DNA from: Sipunculus nudus | Lineage: Eukaryota; Annelida; Sipuncula; Golfingiida; Sipunculidae | Reading direction: 5' to 3' | Length of the DNA: 64,000 bases | Assembly: GCA_026874595.1 (NCBI GenBank) | Contig: CM049306.1 | Span: forward strand, 65,418,019 to 65,482,018 | Shown: positions 34,701-47,360 of the stretch, one piece after another | Position numbering within the stretch: position 1 is the stretch's first letter | Layout of the letters: every line of letters begins with the position of its first letter | Position numbers and translations under genes: made by a program | The notes under the pieces: generated by a model | Database searches by the model: none | Seen by the model: only the letters and a program-made list of their open reading frames with translations | Told to the model about the DNA's origin: nothing

Positions 34701-36426
34701 AGGAAAAAAATAAATTTCCAGATATTTTATTTTAATATATATATTTGATGTATAATTAAAATTTTACTCCTGCCCCCAACTGCTTAACCAGGGATCAGCC
34801 CATATTTTGACACCCCCAACTACAAAATCGGGGATCCGTCCCTGGTTTCAAAGATTTGCCAGTGGTTCCTGGCAACACAAGTGGCCGCACAAGGGGACAC
34901 AATAAAAATCACAGGTGTGTTCCCTCCACATTTAGCGGCTTTTGTCCTCTATTCAATGCTGCTTTGTGAGATTCATGGACGACCGCGCACGCCAACATGC
35001 AACTGTAATAGCCTTGCCGGCACTTACCGGTCAACCCTGAAGCCACTTGTGCTCACGGCAATTGGATGTATTTTCATCATTTGATGAAAAACGAGGCAAG
35101 ATTTGACGAGAATTGCAATAAAATCACTTGATGTGAATGAGAGTGTCAGACGCTGTCAAATGCTAAAAACTATATGTCTGTAGGGTATAAAATGACAGCA
35201 TAATAGGCATTTGTTTAAATGGTCCACTGTTCTCGTTTGACGAAAAATGGTGCGAGATATAACGAGATATTCATTTCTATCACTTAACACTAATCAAATG
35301 ATTTTTGAACAGTAGAAAAATAAAATCTCTAGCATAAAATTGAAAGAGATAAAGACATTTGTTGAATATTTTGTTCAAAATATCGAATATTCTCGTTTGG
35401 CGGTAGATGATGCGAGATTTTGCGAGATTTGCAGTTTTATCATGTTAAGCTTCCGAAAGGCTACCAGAGGCTGAAACCGTATACTCTTTAACCTAAAACG
35501 TGATCGAGTTATCAGCATTTCTGCGAAATCTCGTAATTTCTCGTTTGACGGAAAAACAGATCGAGATTCTACGAGACTTCCAATTGACTGGATTGGAGCC
35601 AAAGGAATGCTACCTCATGCAGAAAACTAGACCCTTGAAGTATAAATATCAACAGAGATAGAAGCAAAAAACTAATTATTTTCAGATTGTCAAGTTTTAC
35701 CCCAAAATTTGGTTACCATGGTAACGGCAGCACAAAGCTACATGTACCCAGGAATAAGCCAATGATCCTAGTCTTAGATGCGACAAAAGAAATTGTTATA
35801 TGCTTAATATTTTTTAAGATGTTGTGCAAAAATGATAAGTTGTAGTGTTACCAGTACCACGCCCCCTGGTGGCTTTTTTAAAAAAATGAAAAAACAATTT
35901 CGAGATATTTATAAATAACACAAAATACATTAATTTCAAAGCCATTGTTAATAAAATGCAACCTGCAGGTCATATTTAATGAAATCTCGAAAACTCTCGT
36001 TTGACGAGAAATAGTGCGAGGTTTTGCGGGATTAACAATTCTATCATAAACAGCTCATGAAATACTACCTGATGCAGAAAACTAGAACTCTCTAGCTTTA
36101 AAAATGAAAAATTTAGAAAGAAAATATCGAATTCTATCATTTCTTCCCAAAAATACGTTACTATGGTAACGAATGATCAGAGATATTTGCTAGCATGTGG
36201 AAAGGTAACATGATGAGGAATAAAATGAGCTAAAGATTAAGCCGCTACGATTATTTTTTACAAAGATATGAAGGAAAATCCGTTTTAAGGTTTTTCAGGG
36301 ACCCTGACCTTGACCTTGAACCGATCATGACCCAAAACAATAGGCTCCGAGGAGAATTGATTTTACACTAAATGTATAAGTTTCAGAGCGATTGGTGCAA
36401 AATTGTGGCCTGTAGAGTGGGGATAT

Positions 36427-36457
<31 letters not shown>

Positions 36458-39400
36458 AACATACGCGGGTGATCAACATGCTTGCGAAAATCGAAGATTT
36501 CCGGCAAGCAACAAACAGACATCCGCGACTGACCAACCTGCTTGCAGAAATCGAAGATTTCCGGCAAGCAATAAAGTTGTGACTGTGCCTCCCGGAGAGG
36601 CCGTCACGGACCGCTGCACACGCCGGCCGCCCACCGTAAGGACCCTGCCGCCACTTGCGGCGACTGCACGTGTCTTCGTGGTATGGCGAAAAACGGCGCG
36701 AGATTTGACGAGACTAACAATGTGACCCCTGAATGTGACTGCGAGTGTCAGCCGCTATCCAGCGCTGCAAACCATGTGTCTTTAGCGTGAAAAATGACAG
36801 AATTATAGGCATTTCTTTGAATGGTCACGTGTTCTCGTTTGACAAGAAACGGTGCGAGATAAATTATGACACTTGCGATTGAATGGCTTAGAACTAGAGG
36901 GATGCTGTCTAACGCCAAAAACCAGACCTTTCTATCGCAAATATCAACAGAGATAGAAGCTGGAAAACTCCGAATTTTCAGATTGTCAAGTTTTACCCCA
37001 AAATTTGGTAACCATGGTAACGGCAGCACAAAGCAACATGTGCGAAGGGATAAGCCAATGTTCCTAGTTTCAGATACGACCCAAAAAATGGTGTCACGTT
37101 TAATATTTTTTGAGATATTGCAGAAAAATGATATGTTACGGTGTTTCATGTACCACGCCCCCTGGTGGCTATTTCCAAAAAATGAAAAATCAGTTTCGGG
37201 ATATTAGTGTAAGACATAAGATGTAATAGTTTTAAAAGATTCTTTCAAAACTGTGGCCTGTAGAATGCTATATGTGAGACGCAAGAAACGGCAAGCAAGC
37301 GGATTTGAGGACAACTGAGAAACAGACGGACACACTGACAAAGTGACTCAAGATTGAGTCAAAATGATTCCACCAGGATTTTGAAAAGACTCAGAGGAAG
37401 AAAATAAGCTATGGTTTATGTAATTGAGGCTTATAATTTTGGAGATATGGCCAAAACATGATATGTTGGAGAGGTTTGCACCCAGCGCCCCCTAGCGATC
37501 GAATTAAAAAAATTAAAAAAATTGATTTTGAGATAATAGTGTAGGACTTTCAATATGTCAGTTTCAAAAAGATTCCTGCAAAACTGTGGCCTCCAGGGCA
37601 AGATTACTGAAATCTCGAAATATCTGGTTTGACGAGATATTGTACGAGATATCGCGAGAATTTTAATAAAATCTTGCAGTACTTGTTAAATGCTACCTGA
37701 TGCAAAAAACTAGACCTCTCTAGCTTTAAAACTGACAAAGTTAGAAAAATAAGACCCCTTATTTCAGAATATCATGACTTTTTCCCAAAAATTCGTAACC
37801 ATGGTCACGGCAAATTTGAGTCAGCTACACACCAGATGACTGGCCTTGGAATGACGTTTAAAATGAGCTATGTTTGAAGAAGATCCGATTAATAGTGACA
37901 AAGATATGAAGAAAAAACCGTTTTGAGATCTTTTGATGACCTTGACCTTGACCTTTGACCTGTATTGCCCAAAAACAATAGGCCCCGAGGACTTTTGCTT
38001 GTCTACCAGCTGTATAAGTTAAAAGGCAATTGCCTTAAAATTATGGCCTGTAGAGAGTACACAGACAGACAGACAGACAGACAGACTAGATGACCTGAGG
38101 TCACACGCTTGCCGAAAATGATGTAAAGTTAAGTCAGATGAACGAGCAGTGTCAGAGTAAAGAAAATAATCCATAGTTTGTGAAGAAAGAACCAATATTA
38201 ACAAAGTTCTAAAGAGAATAAGATTTTGATATATTTTGATCACTTTGACCTTGACCTTTGACTTATTTGAATAATAAACATAGGACTTCCAGATATCATC
38301 ACGATATATGACAAGTGTAATTTACAAAACGATTCATGCAAAACTGTGGCCAGTAGAATGCTACATGTGAGACGCAAGAACCGGCAAGCTGGCGAAATTG
38401 AGGACAACTGACACACAGACAAACATACTGACTAACTGACCCACGATTGGGAACAGATGACTTAATCATGTTATGAAGAAACCTCAGAGGAAGATAATAA
38501 GCTATAGTTTATGTAAATGAGGTTTATAGTTTTTGAGATATGGCCAAAAAATGATATGTTGTGCAAGTTTGAGTGCACCGCCCCCTAGCGGCCAATTCTG
38601 GAAAATGAAAATTCCGTTTCGAGATATTAGTGTAAGACATAAGATGTAATAGTTTTAAAAGGATTCTTTCAAAACTGTGGCCTGTAGAATGCTATATGTG
38701 AGACGCAAGAACCGGCAAGCAAGCGGATTTGAGGACAACTGAGAAACAGACGGACACACAGACCAAGTGACTCAAGATTGAGACCAAATGAATACACCAG
38801 GTTTTTGGAAAGACCCAGAGGAAGAACATAAGCTATAGTTTATGTAAATGAGGTTTATAGTTTTAGAGATATGGCCAAAAAATGATATGTTGTGCAAGTT
38901 TGAGTGCACCGCCCCCTAGCGGCCAATTCTGGAAAATGAAAAATCGGTTTCGAGATATTAGTGTGAGACATAAGATGTAATAGTTTTAAAAAGATTCTTT
39001 CAAAACTGTGTCCTGTAGAATGCTATATGTGAGACGCAAGAACCGGCAAGCAAGCGGATTTGAGGACAACTGAGAAACAGACGGACACACAGACAAAGTG
39101 ACACAAGATTGAGACCAGATGACTAAACGAGTTCATGAAGAAGACTTAGATGAAAAAAATAAACTATAGTTTTTGTAATTGAGGCTTATAATTTTGGAGA
39201 TATTGCCAAAACATGATATGTTGGAGAGGTTTGCACCCAGCGCCCCCTAGCGGCCGAATTAAAAAAATGAAAAATTGATTTTGAGATAATGGTGTAGGAC
39301 TTAAGATATGCCAGTTTCAAAAAGATTCCTGCAAAACTGTGGCCTCCAGGGCAAGATTACTGAAATCTCGAAATATCTCGTTTGACGAGATATTATACGA

Positions 39401-40012
39401 GATATTGCGAGACTCCTAATAGAATCTTGTAGTACTAGGTGAATGCTACCTGATGCAAAAAACTAGACCTCTCTAGCTGTAAAACTGCCAAAGTTAGAAA
39501 AATAAGGCCCCTTATTTTCGAATATCATGACTTTTTCCCAAAAATTCGTAACCATGTTACGGCAAATTTGAGTCAGCTACACACCAGATGACTGGCCTTG
39601 GAATGATGTTTAAAATGAGCTTTGTTTGAAGAAGATACGACTAATAGTGACAAAGATATGAAGAAAAAACCGTTTTGAGAACTTTTGATGACCTTGACCT
39701 TGACCTTTGACCTGTATTGCCCAAAAACAATAGGCCCCGAGGACTTTTGCTTGTCTACCAGCTGTATAAGTTTAAAGACAATTGCTGCAAAATTGTGGCC
39801 TGTAGAGAGTACACAGACAGACAGACAAACAGACAAACAAACAGACATCCGCGACTGACCAACCTGCTTGCCGAAATCGAAGATTTCCGGCAAGCAATAA
39901 AGTATGGACTGTGCCTCCAACATGTATGATCATAGATGGGGCCCGGAGAGGCCGTCACGGACCGCTGCACACGCCGGCCGCCCACCGTAAGGACCCTGCC
40001 GCCACTTGCGGC
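31767..40012 (+). repeat. Second copy of an 8.3-kb near-identical duplication
   Basis: It matches about 580-8885 with an offset of 31,186-31,188 bp. Only scattered substitutions and a few 1-2 bp indels were seen (for example a one-base A-run difference near 1330/32517, and 37501-37530 versus 6315-6345), plus loss of one of two hairpin units (8663-8775 versus 39842-39900). It therefore contains, in order: the rest of an A unit, a second A unit with two hairpins (to about 33317), D and C blocks (to about 34776), E (34777-35086, small frame 34881-35084), A' (to about 36574), the A/B chimera (to about 38085) and a B unit with three monomers (to about 39900). Both ends fall inside modules shared by many units. 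Confidence 0.9.
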
Positions 40013-41440
40013 GACTGCACGTGTCTTCGTGGTATGGCGAAAAACGGCGTGAGATTTGACGAGACTAACAATGTGACCCCTGAATGTGACTGCGAGTGTC
40101 AGCCGCTATCCAGCGCTGCAAACCATGTGTCTTTAGCGTGAAAAATGACAGAATTATAGGCATTTCTTTGAATGGTCACGTGTTCTCGTTTGACGAGAAA
40201 CGGTGCGAGATATGACCAGACTTGCGATTGAATGGCTTAGAACTAGAGGGATGCTGTCTAACGCCAAAAACCAGACCTTTCTATCGCAAATATCAACAGA
40301 GATAGAAGCTGGAAAACTCCGAATTTTCAGATTGTCAAGTTTTACCCCAAAATTTGGTAACCATGGTAACGGCAGCACAAAGCAACATGTGCGAAGGGAT
40401 AAGCCAATGTTCCTAGTTTCAGATACGACCCAAAAAATGGTGTCACGTTTAATATTTTTTGAGATATTGCAGAAAAATGATGTGTTACGGTGTTTCATGT
40501 ACCACGCCCCCTGGTGGCTATTTCCAAAAAAATGAAAAATCAGTTTCGAGATATTAGTGTAAGACAAAAGATGTAATAGTTTTAAAAGATTCTTTCAAAA
40601 CTGTGGCCTGTAGAATGCTACATGTGAGACGCAAGAAACGGCAAGCAAGCGGATTTGAGGACAACTGAGAAACAGACGGACACACTGACAAAGTGACTCA
40701 AGATTGAGTCGAAATGACTCCACCAGGATTTTGAAAAGACTCAGAGGAAGAAAATAAGCTATGGTTTATGTAATTGAGGCTTATAATTTTGGAGATATTG
40801 CCAAAACATGATATGTTGGAGAGGTTTGCACCCAGCGCCCCCTAGCGGCCGAATTAAAAAAATGAAAAATTGATTTCGAGATAATAGTGTAGGACTTTCA
40901 ATATGTCAGTTTCAAAAAGATTCCTGCAAAACTGTGGCCTCCAGGGCAAGATTACTGAAATCTCGAAATATCTGGTTTGACGAGATATTGTACGAGATAT
41001 CGCGAGAATTTTAAAAAAAATCTTGCAGTACTTGTTAAATTGCTACCTGATGCAAAAAACTAGACCTCTCTAGCTTTAAAACTGACAAAGTTAGAAAAAT
41101 AAGACCCCTTATTTCAGAATATCATGACTTTTTCCCAAAAATTCGTAACCATGGTTACGGCAAATTTGAGTCAGCTACACACCAGATGACTGGCCTTGGA
41201 ATGACGTTTAAAATGAGATGAGCTATGTTTGAAGAAGATACGACTAATAGTGACAAAGATACGAAGAAAAAACCGTTTTGAGAACTTTTGATGACCTTGA
41301 CCTTTGACCGGTATTGCCCAAGAACAATAGGCCCCGAGGACTTTTGCTTGTCTACAAGCTGTATAAGTTAAAAGGCAATTGCCTTAAAATTATGGCCTGT
41401 AGAGAGTACACAGACAGACAGACAGACAGACAAACAAACA
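40013..41440 (+). repeat. A/B chimeric unit, third copy
   Basis: A close relative of 36665-38085 (offset about 3.35 kb) and of 5480-6897. X-box 40357-40370, CTCF-like core 40502-40518, switch to B at about 40545, B core at 40834, palindrome region near 40975, shortened half-site cluster near 41290 and CAGA/CAAA tract 41409-41448. Confidence 0.8.
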
Positions 41441-42076
41441 GACAAACAGACATCCGCGACTGACCAACCTGCTTGCAGAAATCGAAGATTTCCGGCAAGC
41501 AACAAACAGACAAACAGACATCCGCGACTGACCAACCTGCTTGCAGAAATCGAAGATTTCCGGCAAGCAACAAACAGACATCCGCGACTGACCAACCTGC
41601 TTGCCGAAATCGAAGATTTCCGGCAAGCAACAAACAAACAGACAAACAGACATCCGCGACTGACCAACCTGCTTGCAGAAATCGAAGATTTCCGGCAAGC
41701 AACAAACAGACAAACAGACATCCGCGACTGACCAACCTGCTTGCAGAAATTGAAGATTTCCGGCAAGCAACAAACAAACATACGCGGGTGATCAACATGC
41801 TTGCGAAAATCGAAGATTTCCGGCAAGCAACAAACAGACATACGCAACTGACCAACCAGCTTGCGAAAATCGAAGATTTCCGGCAAGCAACAAACAGACA
41901 TCCGTGACTGACCAACCAGCTTGCGAAAATCGAAGATTTCCGGCAAGCAACAAACAGACATCCGCGACTGACCAACCAGCTTGCGAAAATCGAAGATTTC
42001 CGGCAAGCAACAAACATACGCGAGTGATCAACATGCTTGCGGAATCTTTGATTCCGGCAAGCACCAAACAGACAAA
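41441..42076 (+). repeat. Hairpin minisatellite, about ten units
   Basis: Ten stem-loop units: five of the 'ccgcgactgaccaacctgct' type (some separated by 'acagacaa' inserts), one 'gcgggtgatcaacatgct', three 'gactgaccaaccagct' units, and one short-stem unit ('ggaatctttgattccgg'). Each unit can pair CTTGC..GAAATC with GATTTC..GGCAAG around a GAA loop. From 41821 on the period is exactly 60 bp. Open frames of over 200 codons across it are by-products. Confidence 0.9.
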
Positions 42077-42098
42077 CAGAACAAACAGACAAACTAGA

Positions 42099-42111
42099 TG
42101 ACCTGAGGTCA
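42099..42111. promoter_or_regulatory. Everted nuclear-receptor half-site pair (ER1-like)
   Basis: TGACCTGAGGTCA is a perfect everted repeat of AGGTCA with 1-bp spacing. Exact copies: 6903-6915, 38091-38103, 42099-42111, 43838-43850, 45562-45574, 47366-47378, 48755-48767, 54716-54728. In units near 50154, 51895 and 53323 it is altered to TGACCAGAGGTCA. It marks the first bases of each B-type unit, always just after a CTAG. Confidence 0.45.
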
Positions 42112-45100
42112 CGCGCTTGCCGGAAATGATGTAAAGTTAGTCAGATGAACGAGCAGTGTCAAAGTGAAAGAAAATAATCCATAGTTTGTGAAGAAAGAAG
42201 CAATATTAACAAAGTTCTAAAGAAAATAAGATTTTGATATATTTTGATCACCTTGACCTTGATCTTTAACTTATTTGAATAATAAACATAGGGCTCCCAG
42301 ATATCATCACGATATATGACAAGTGTAATTTACAAAACGATTCCTGCAAAACTGTGGCCAGTAGAATGCTACATGTGAGATGCAAGAACCAGGAAGCAGG
42401 CGAAATTGAGGACAACTGACAAACAGACAAACATACTGACCCAAGATTGAGAACAGATGACTTAATCATGTTATGAAGAAACCTAAGAGGAAGATAATAA
42501 GCTATAATTTATGTAAATGAGGTTAATAGTTTTGGAGACATGGCCAAAAAATGATATGTTGTGCAAGTTTGAGTGCACCGCCTCCTGGCGGCCAATTCTG
42601 GAAAATGAAAAATTTGTTTCGAGATATAAGTGTAAGACATAAGATGTAATAGTTTTAAAAGGATTCTTTCAAAACTGTGGCCTGTAGAATGCTATATGTG
42701 AGACGCAAGAACCAGCAAGCAAGCGGATTTGAGGACAACTGAGAAACAGACGGACACACAGACAAAGTGACTCAAGATTGAGACCAAATGAATACACCAG
42801 GTTTTTAGAAAGACCCAGAGGAAGAAAATAAGCTATAGTTTATGTAAAATGGTTTATAGTTTTGGAGATATGGCCAAAAAATGATATGTTGTGCAAGTTT
42901 GAGTGCACCGCCCCCTAGCGGTCAATTCTGGAAAATGAAAAATCCGTTTCGAGATATTAGTGTAAGACATAAGATGTAATAGTTTTAAAAGGATTCTTTC
43001 AAAACTGTGGCCTGTAGAATGCTATATGTGAGACGCCAGAACCGGTAAGCAGGCGATTTTGAGGACAACTGAGAAACAGACGGACACACTGACAAAGTGA
43101 CTCAAGATTGAGTCGAAATGACTACACCAGGATTCAGAAAGACTCAGAGGATGAAAATAAGCTATAGTTTATGTAATTGAGGCTCACAGTTTTGGAGATA
43201 TTGCCAAAACATGATATGTTGTGGAGGTTTGCATACAGCGCCCCCTAGCGGCTGCATTCAAAAAATGGAAAAACAATTTCGAGATAATAGTGTAGGACTT
43301 ACGATATGCCAGTTTCAAAAAGATTCCTGCAAAACTGTGACCTCCAGGGCAAGATTACTGAAATCTCGAAATATCTCGTTGGACGAGATATTGTACGAGA
43401 TTTCGCGAGACTTTTGATAAAATCTTGCAGTACTTGTTAAATGCTACCTGATGCAAAAAACTAGACCTCTCTAGCTTTAAAACTGACAAAGTTAGAAAAA
43501 TAAGACCCCTTATTTCAGAATATCATGACTTTTTCCCCAAAATGCGTAACCATGGTTACGGCAAATTTGAAAGAGCTACACACCAGAAGAAAGGCCTGGA
43601 AATGACGTTTAAAATGAGCTATGTTTGAAGAAGATACCACTAACAGTTACAAAGATATGAAGAAAAAACCGTTTTGAGAAGTTTTGATGACCTTGACCTT
43701 GATCTTGGACCTTTGTCTCCCAATAACAATAGGCCTCGAGGACTTTTGCTTGTCTATCAGCTGTGTAAGTTTAAAAGCAATTGCTGCAAAATTATGGCCT
43801 GTAGAGAGTACACAGACAGACAGACAGACAAACTAGATGACCTGAGGTCACGCGCTTGCCGGAAATGATGTAAAGTTAGTCCGATAAACGAGCAGTGTCA
43901 AAGTGAAAGAAAATAATCCATAGTTTGTGAAGAAAGAAGCAATATTAACAAAGTTCTAAAGAAAATAAGATTTTGATATATTTTGATCACCTTGACCTTG
44001 ATCTTTAACTTATTTGAATAATAAACATAAGGCTTCCAGATATCATCACGATATATGACAAGTGTAATTTACAAAACGATTCCTGCAAAACTGTGGCCAG
44101 TAGAATGCAACATGTGAGACGCAAGAACCAGGAAGCAGGCGAAATTGAGGACAACTGACAAACAGACAAACATACTGACCCAAGATTGAGAACAAATGAC
44201 TTAATCATGTTATGAAGAAACCTAAGAGGAAGATAATAAACTATAATTTATGTAAATGAGGTTAATAGTTTTGGAGATATGGCAAAAAAATGATATGTTG
44301 TGCAAGTTTGAGTGCACTGCCCCCTGGCGGCCAATTCTGGAAAATGAAAAATCGGTTTCGAAATATTAGTGTAAGACATAAGATGTAATAGTTTTAAAAG
44401 GATTCTTTCAAAACTGTGGCCTGTAGAATGTTACATGTGAGACGCAAGAACCGGCAAGCAAGCGAATTTGAGGACAACTGAGAAACAGACGGACACACAG
44501 ACAAAGTGACTCAAGATTGAGACCAAATGAATACACCAGGTTTTTGGAAAGACCCAGAGGAAGAAAATAAGCTATAGTTTATGTAAATGATGTTTATAGT
44601 TTTGGAGATATGGCCAAAAAATGATATGTTGTGCAAGTTTGAGTGCACCGCCCCCTAGCGGCCAATTCTGGAAAATGAAAAATCTTTTTCGAGATATTAG
44701 TGTGAGACATAAGATGTAATAGTTTTAAAAAGATTCTTTCAAAACTGTGTCCTGTAGAAGGCTATATGTGAGACGCAAGAACCGGCAAGCAAGCGGATTT
44801 GAGGACAACTAAGAAACAGACGGACACACAGACAAAGTGACACAAGATTGAGACCAGATGAATAAACGAGTTCATGAAGAAGACTTAGATGAAAAAAATA
44901 AACTATAGTTTTTGTAATTGAGGCTTATAATTTTTGAGATATTGCCAAAACATGATATGTTGGAGAGGTTTGCACCCAGCGCCCCCTAGCGGCTGAATTA
45001 AAAAAATGAAAAATTGATTTCGAGATAATAATGTAGGACTTAAGATATGCCAGTTTCAAAAAGATTCCTGCAAAACTGTGGCCTCCAGGGCAAGATTACT

Positions 45101-45479
45101 GAAATCTCCAATTATCTCGTTTGACGAGATATTATACGAGATATTGCGAGACTCTTAATAGAATCTTGTAGTACTAGGTGAATGCTACCTGAAGCAAAAA
45201 ACTAGACCTCTGTAGCTTTAAAACTGACAAATTTAGAAAAATATCAGCACTTTTCCCCAAAAATGCGTTACCATGGTTACCGCAAATTGAGTCAGCTACA
45301 CACCAGAAAACAGGCCTTGGAATGACGATTAAAATGAGCTACTGTTGAAGTAGATACGACCAATATTAACACAGATATGAACAAAAAACCGTTTTGTATA
45401 CTTTTGATGACCTTGACCTTGACCTTGGACCTATGTCGCCCAATAACAATAGGCCTCGAGGACTTTTGATTGTCTACCA

Positions 45480-47360
45480 GCTGTATAAGTTTGAAAGCAA
45501 TTGCTGGAAAATTGTGGCCTGTAGAGAGTACACAGACAGACAGACAGACAAACAAACTAGATGACCTGAGGTCACGCGCTTGCCGGAAATGATGTAAAGT
45601 TAGTCAGATGAACGAGCAGTGTCCAAGTGAAAGAAAATAATACATAGTTTGTGAAGAAAGGACCAATATTATCAAAGTTCTAAAGATAATAAGATTTTGA
45701 TATATTTTGGTCACCTTGACCTTGACCTTTGACTTATTTGAATAATAAACATAGGACTTTCAGATATCATCACTATATATGGCAAGTGTAATTTACAAAA
45801 CGATTCCTGCAAAACTGTGGCCAGTAGAATGCTACATGTGAGACGCAAGAACCAGGAAGCAGGCGAAATTGAGGACAACTGACAAACAGACAAACATACT
45901 GACAAACTGACCCAAGATTGAGAACAGATGACTTAATCATGTTATGAAGAAACCTCAGAGGAAGATAATAAGCTGTAGTTTATGTAAATGAGGTTTATAG
46001 TTTTGGAGATATGGCCAAAAAATGATATGTTGTGGAAGTTTTAGTGCACCGCCCCCTAGCGGCCATATCTGGAAAATGAAAAATCGGTTCCGAAATATTA
46101 GTGTAAGACATAAGATGTAATAGTTTTATAAGGATTCTTTCAAAACTGTGGCCTGTAGATTGCTATATGTCAGACGCAAGAACCGGTAAGCAAGCGAATT
46201 TGAGGACAACTGAGAAACAGACGGACACACAGACAAAGTGACTCAAGATTGAGACCAAATGAATACACCAGGTTTTTGGAAAGACCCAGAGGAAGAAAAT
46301 AAGCTATAGTTTATGTAAATGATGTTTATAGTTTTGGAGATATGGCCAAAAAATGATATGTTGTGCAAGTTTGAGTGCACCGCCCCCTAGCGGCCAATTC
46401 TGGAAAATGAAAAATCTGTTTCGAGATATTAGTGTGAGACATAAGATGTAATAGTTTTAAAAAGATTCTTTCAAAACTGTGTCCTGTAGAATGCTATATG
46501 TTAGACGCAAGAACCGGCAAGCAAGCGGATTTGAGGACAACTAAGAAACAGACGGACACACAGACAAAGTGACACAAGATTGAGACCAGATGACTAAACG
46601 AGTTCATGAAGAAGACTTAGATGAAAAAAATAAACTATAGTTTTTGTAATTGAGGCTTATAATTTTGGAGATATTGCCAAAACATGATATGTTGGAGAGG
46701 TTTGCACCCAGCGCCCCCTAGCGCCCGAATTAAAAAAATGAAAAATTGATTTCGAGATAATAGTGTAGGACTTAAGATATGCCAGTTTCAAAAAGATTCC
46801 TGCAAAACTGTGGCCTCCAGGGCAAGATTACTGAAATCTCGAAATATCTCGTTTGACGAGATATTATACGAGATATTGCGAGACTCTTAATAGAATCTTG
46901 TAGTACTAGGTAAATGCTACCTGAAGCAAAAAACTAGACCTCTGTAGCTTGAAAACTGACAAATTTAGAAAAATATCAGCACTTTTCCCCAAAAATGCGT
47001 TACCATGGTTACCGCAAATTGAGTCAGCTACACACCAGAAAACAGGCCTTGGAATGACGATTAAAATGAGCTACTGTTGAAGTAGATACGACCAATATTA
47101 ACACAGATATTAACAAAAAACCGTTTTGTATACTTTTGATGACCTTGACCTTGACATTTGACCTATAATGCCCAAAAACAATAGGCCTCCAGGACTTTTG
47201 CTTGTCTACCAGCTGCATAAGCTTGAAAGCAATTGCTGGAAAATTGTGGCCTGTAGAGAGTACACAGACAGACAGACAAACAAACAAACAAACAGACAAA
47301 CAGACATCCGCGACTGACCAACCTGCTTGCAGAAATCGAAGATTTCCGGCAAGCAACAAA
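45480..47360 (+). repeat. Unit 3, near-identical to unit 9
   Basis: It matches about 54640-56510 with an offset of about 9,154 bp and very few differences. To the left, similarity falls off before about 45480. To the right it holds through the CAGA tract and one hairpin unit (about 47307-47355). Then unit 3 continues into 'ctagatgacc', whereas unit 9 continues into a long hairpin array. Confidence 0.85.
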
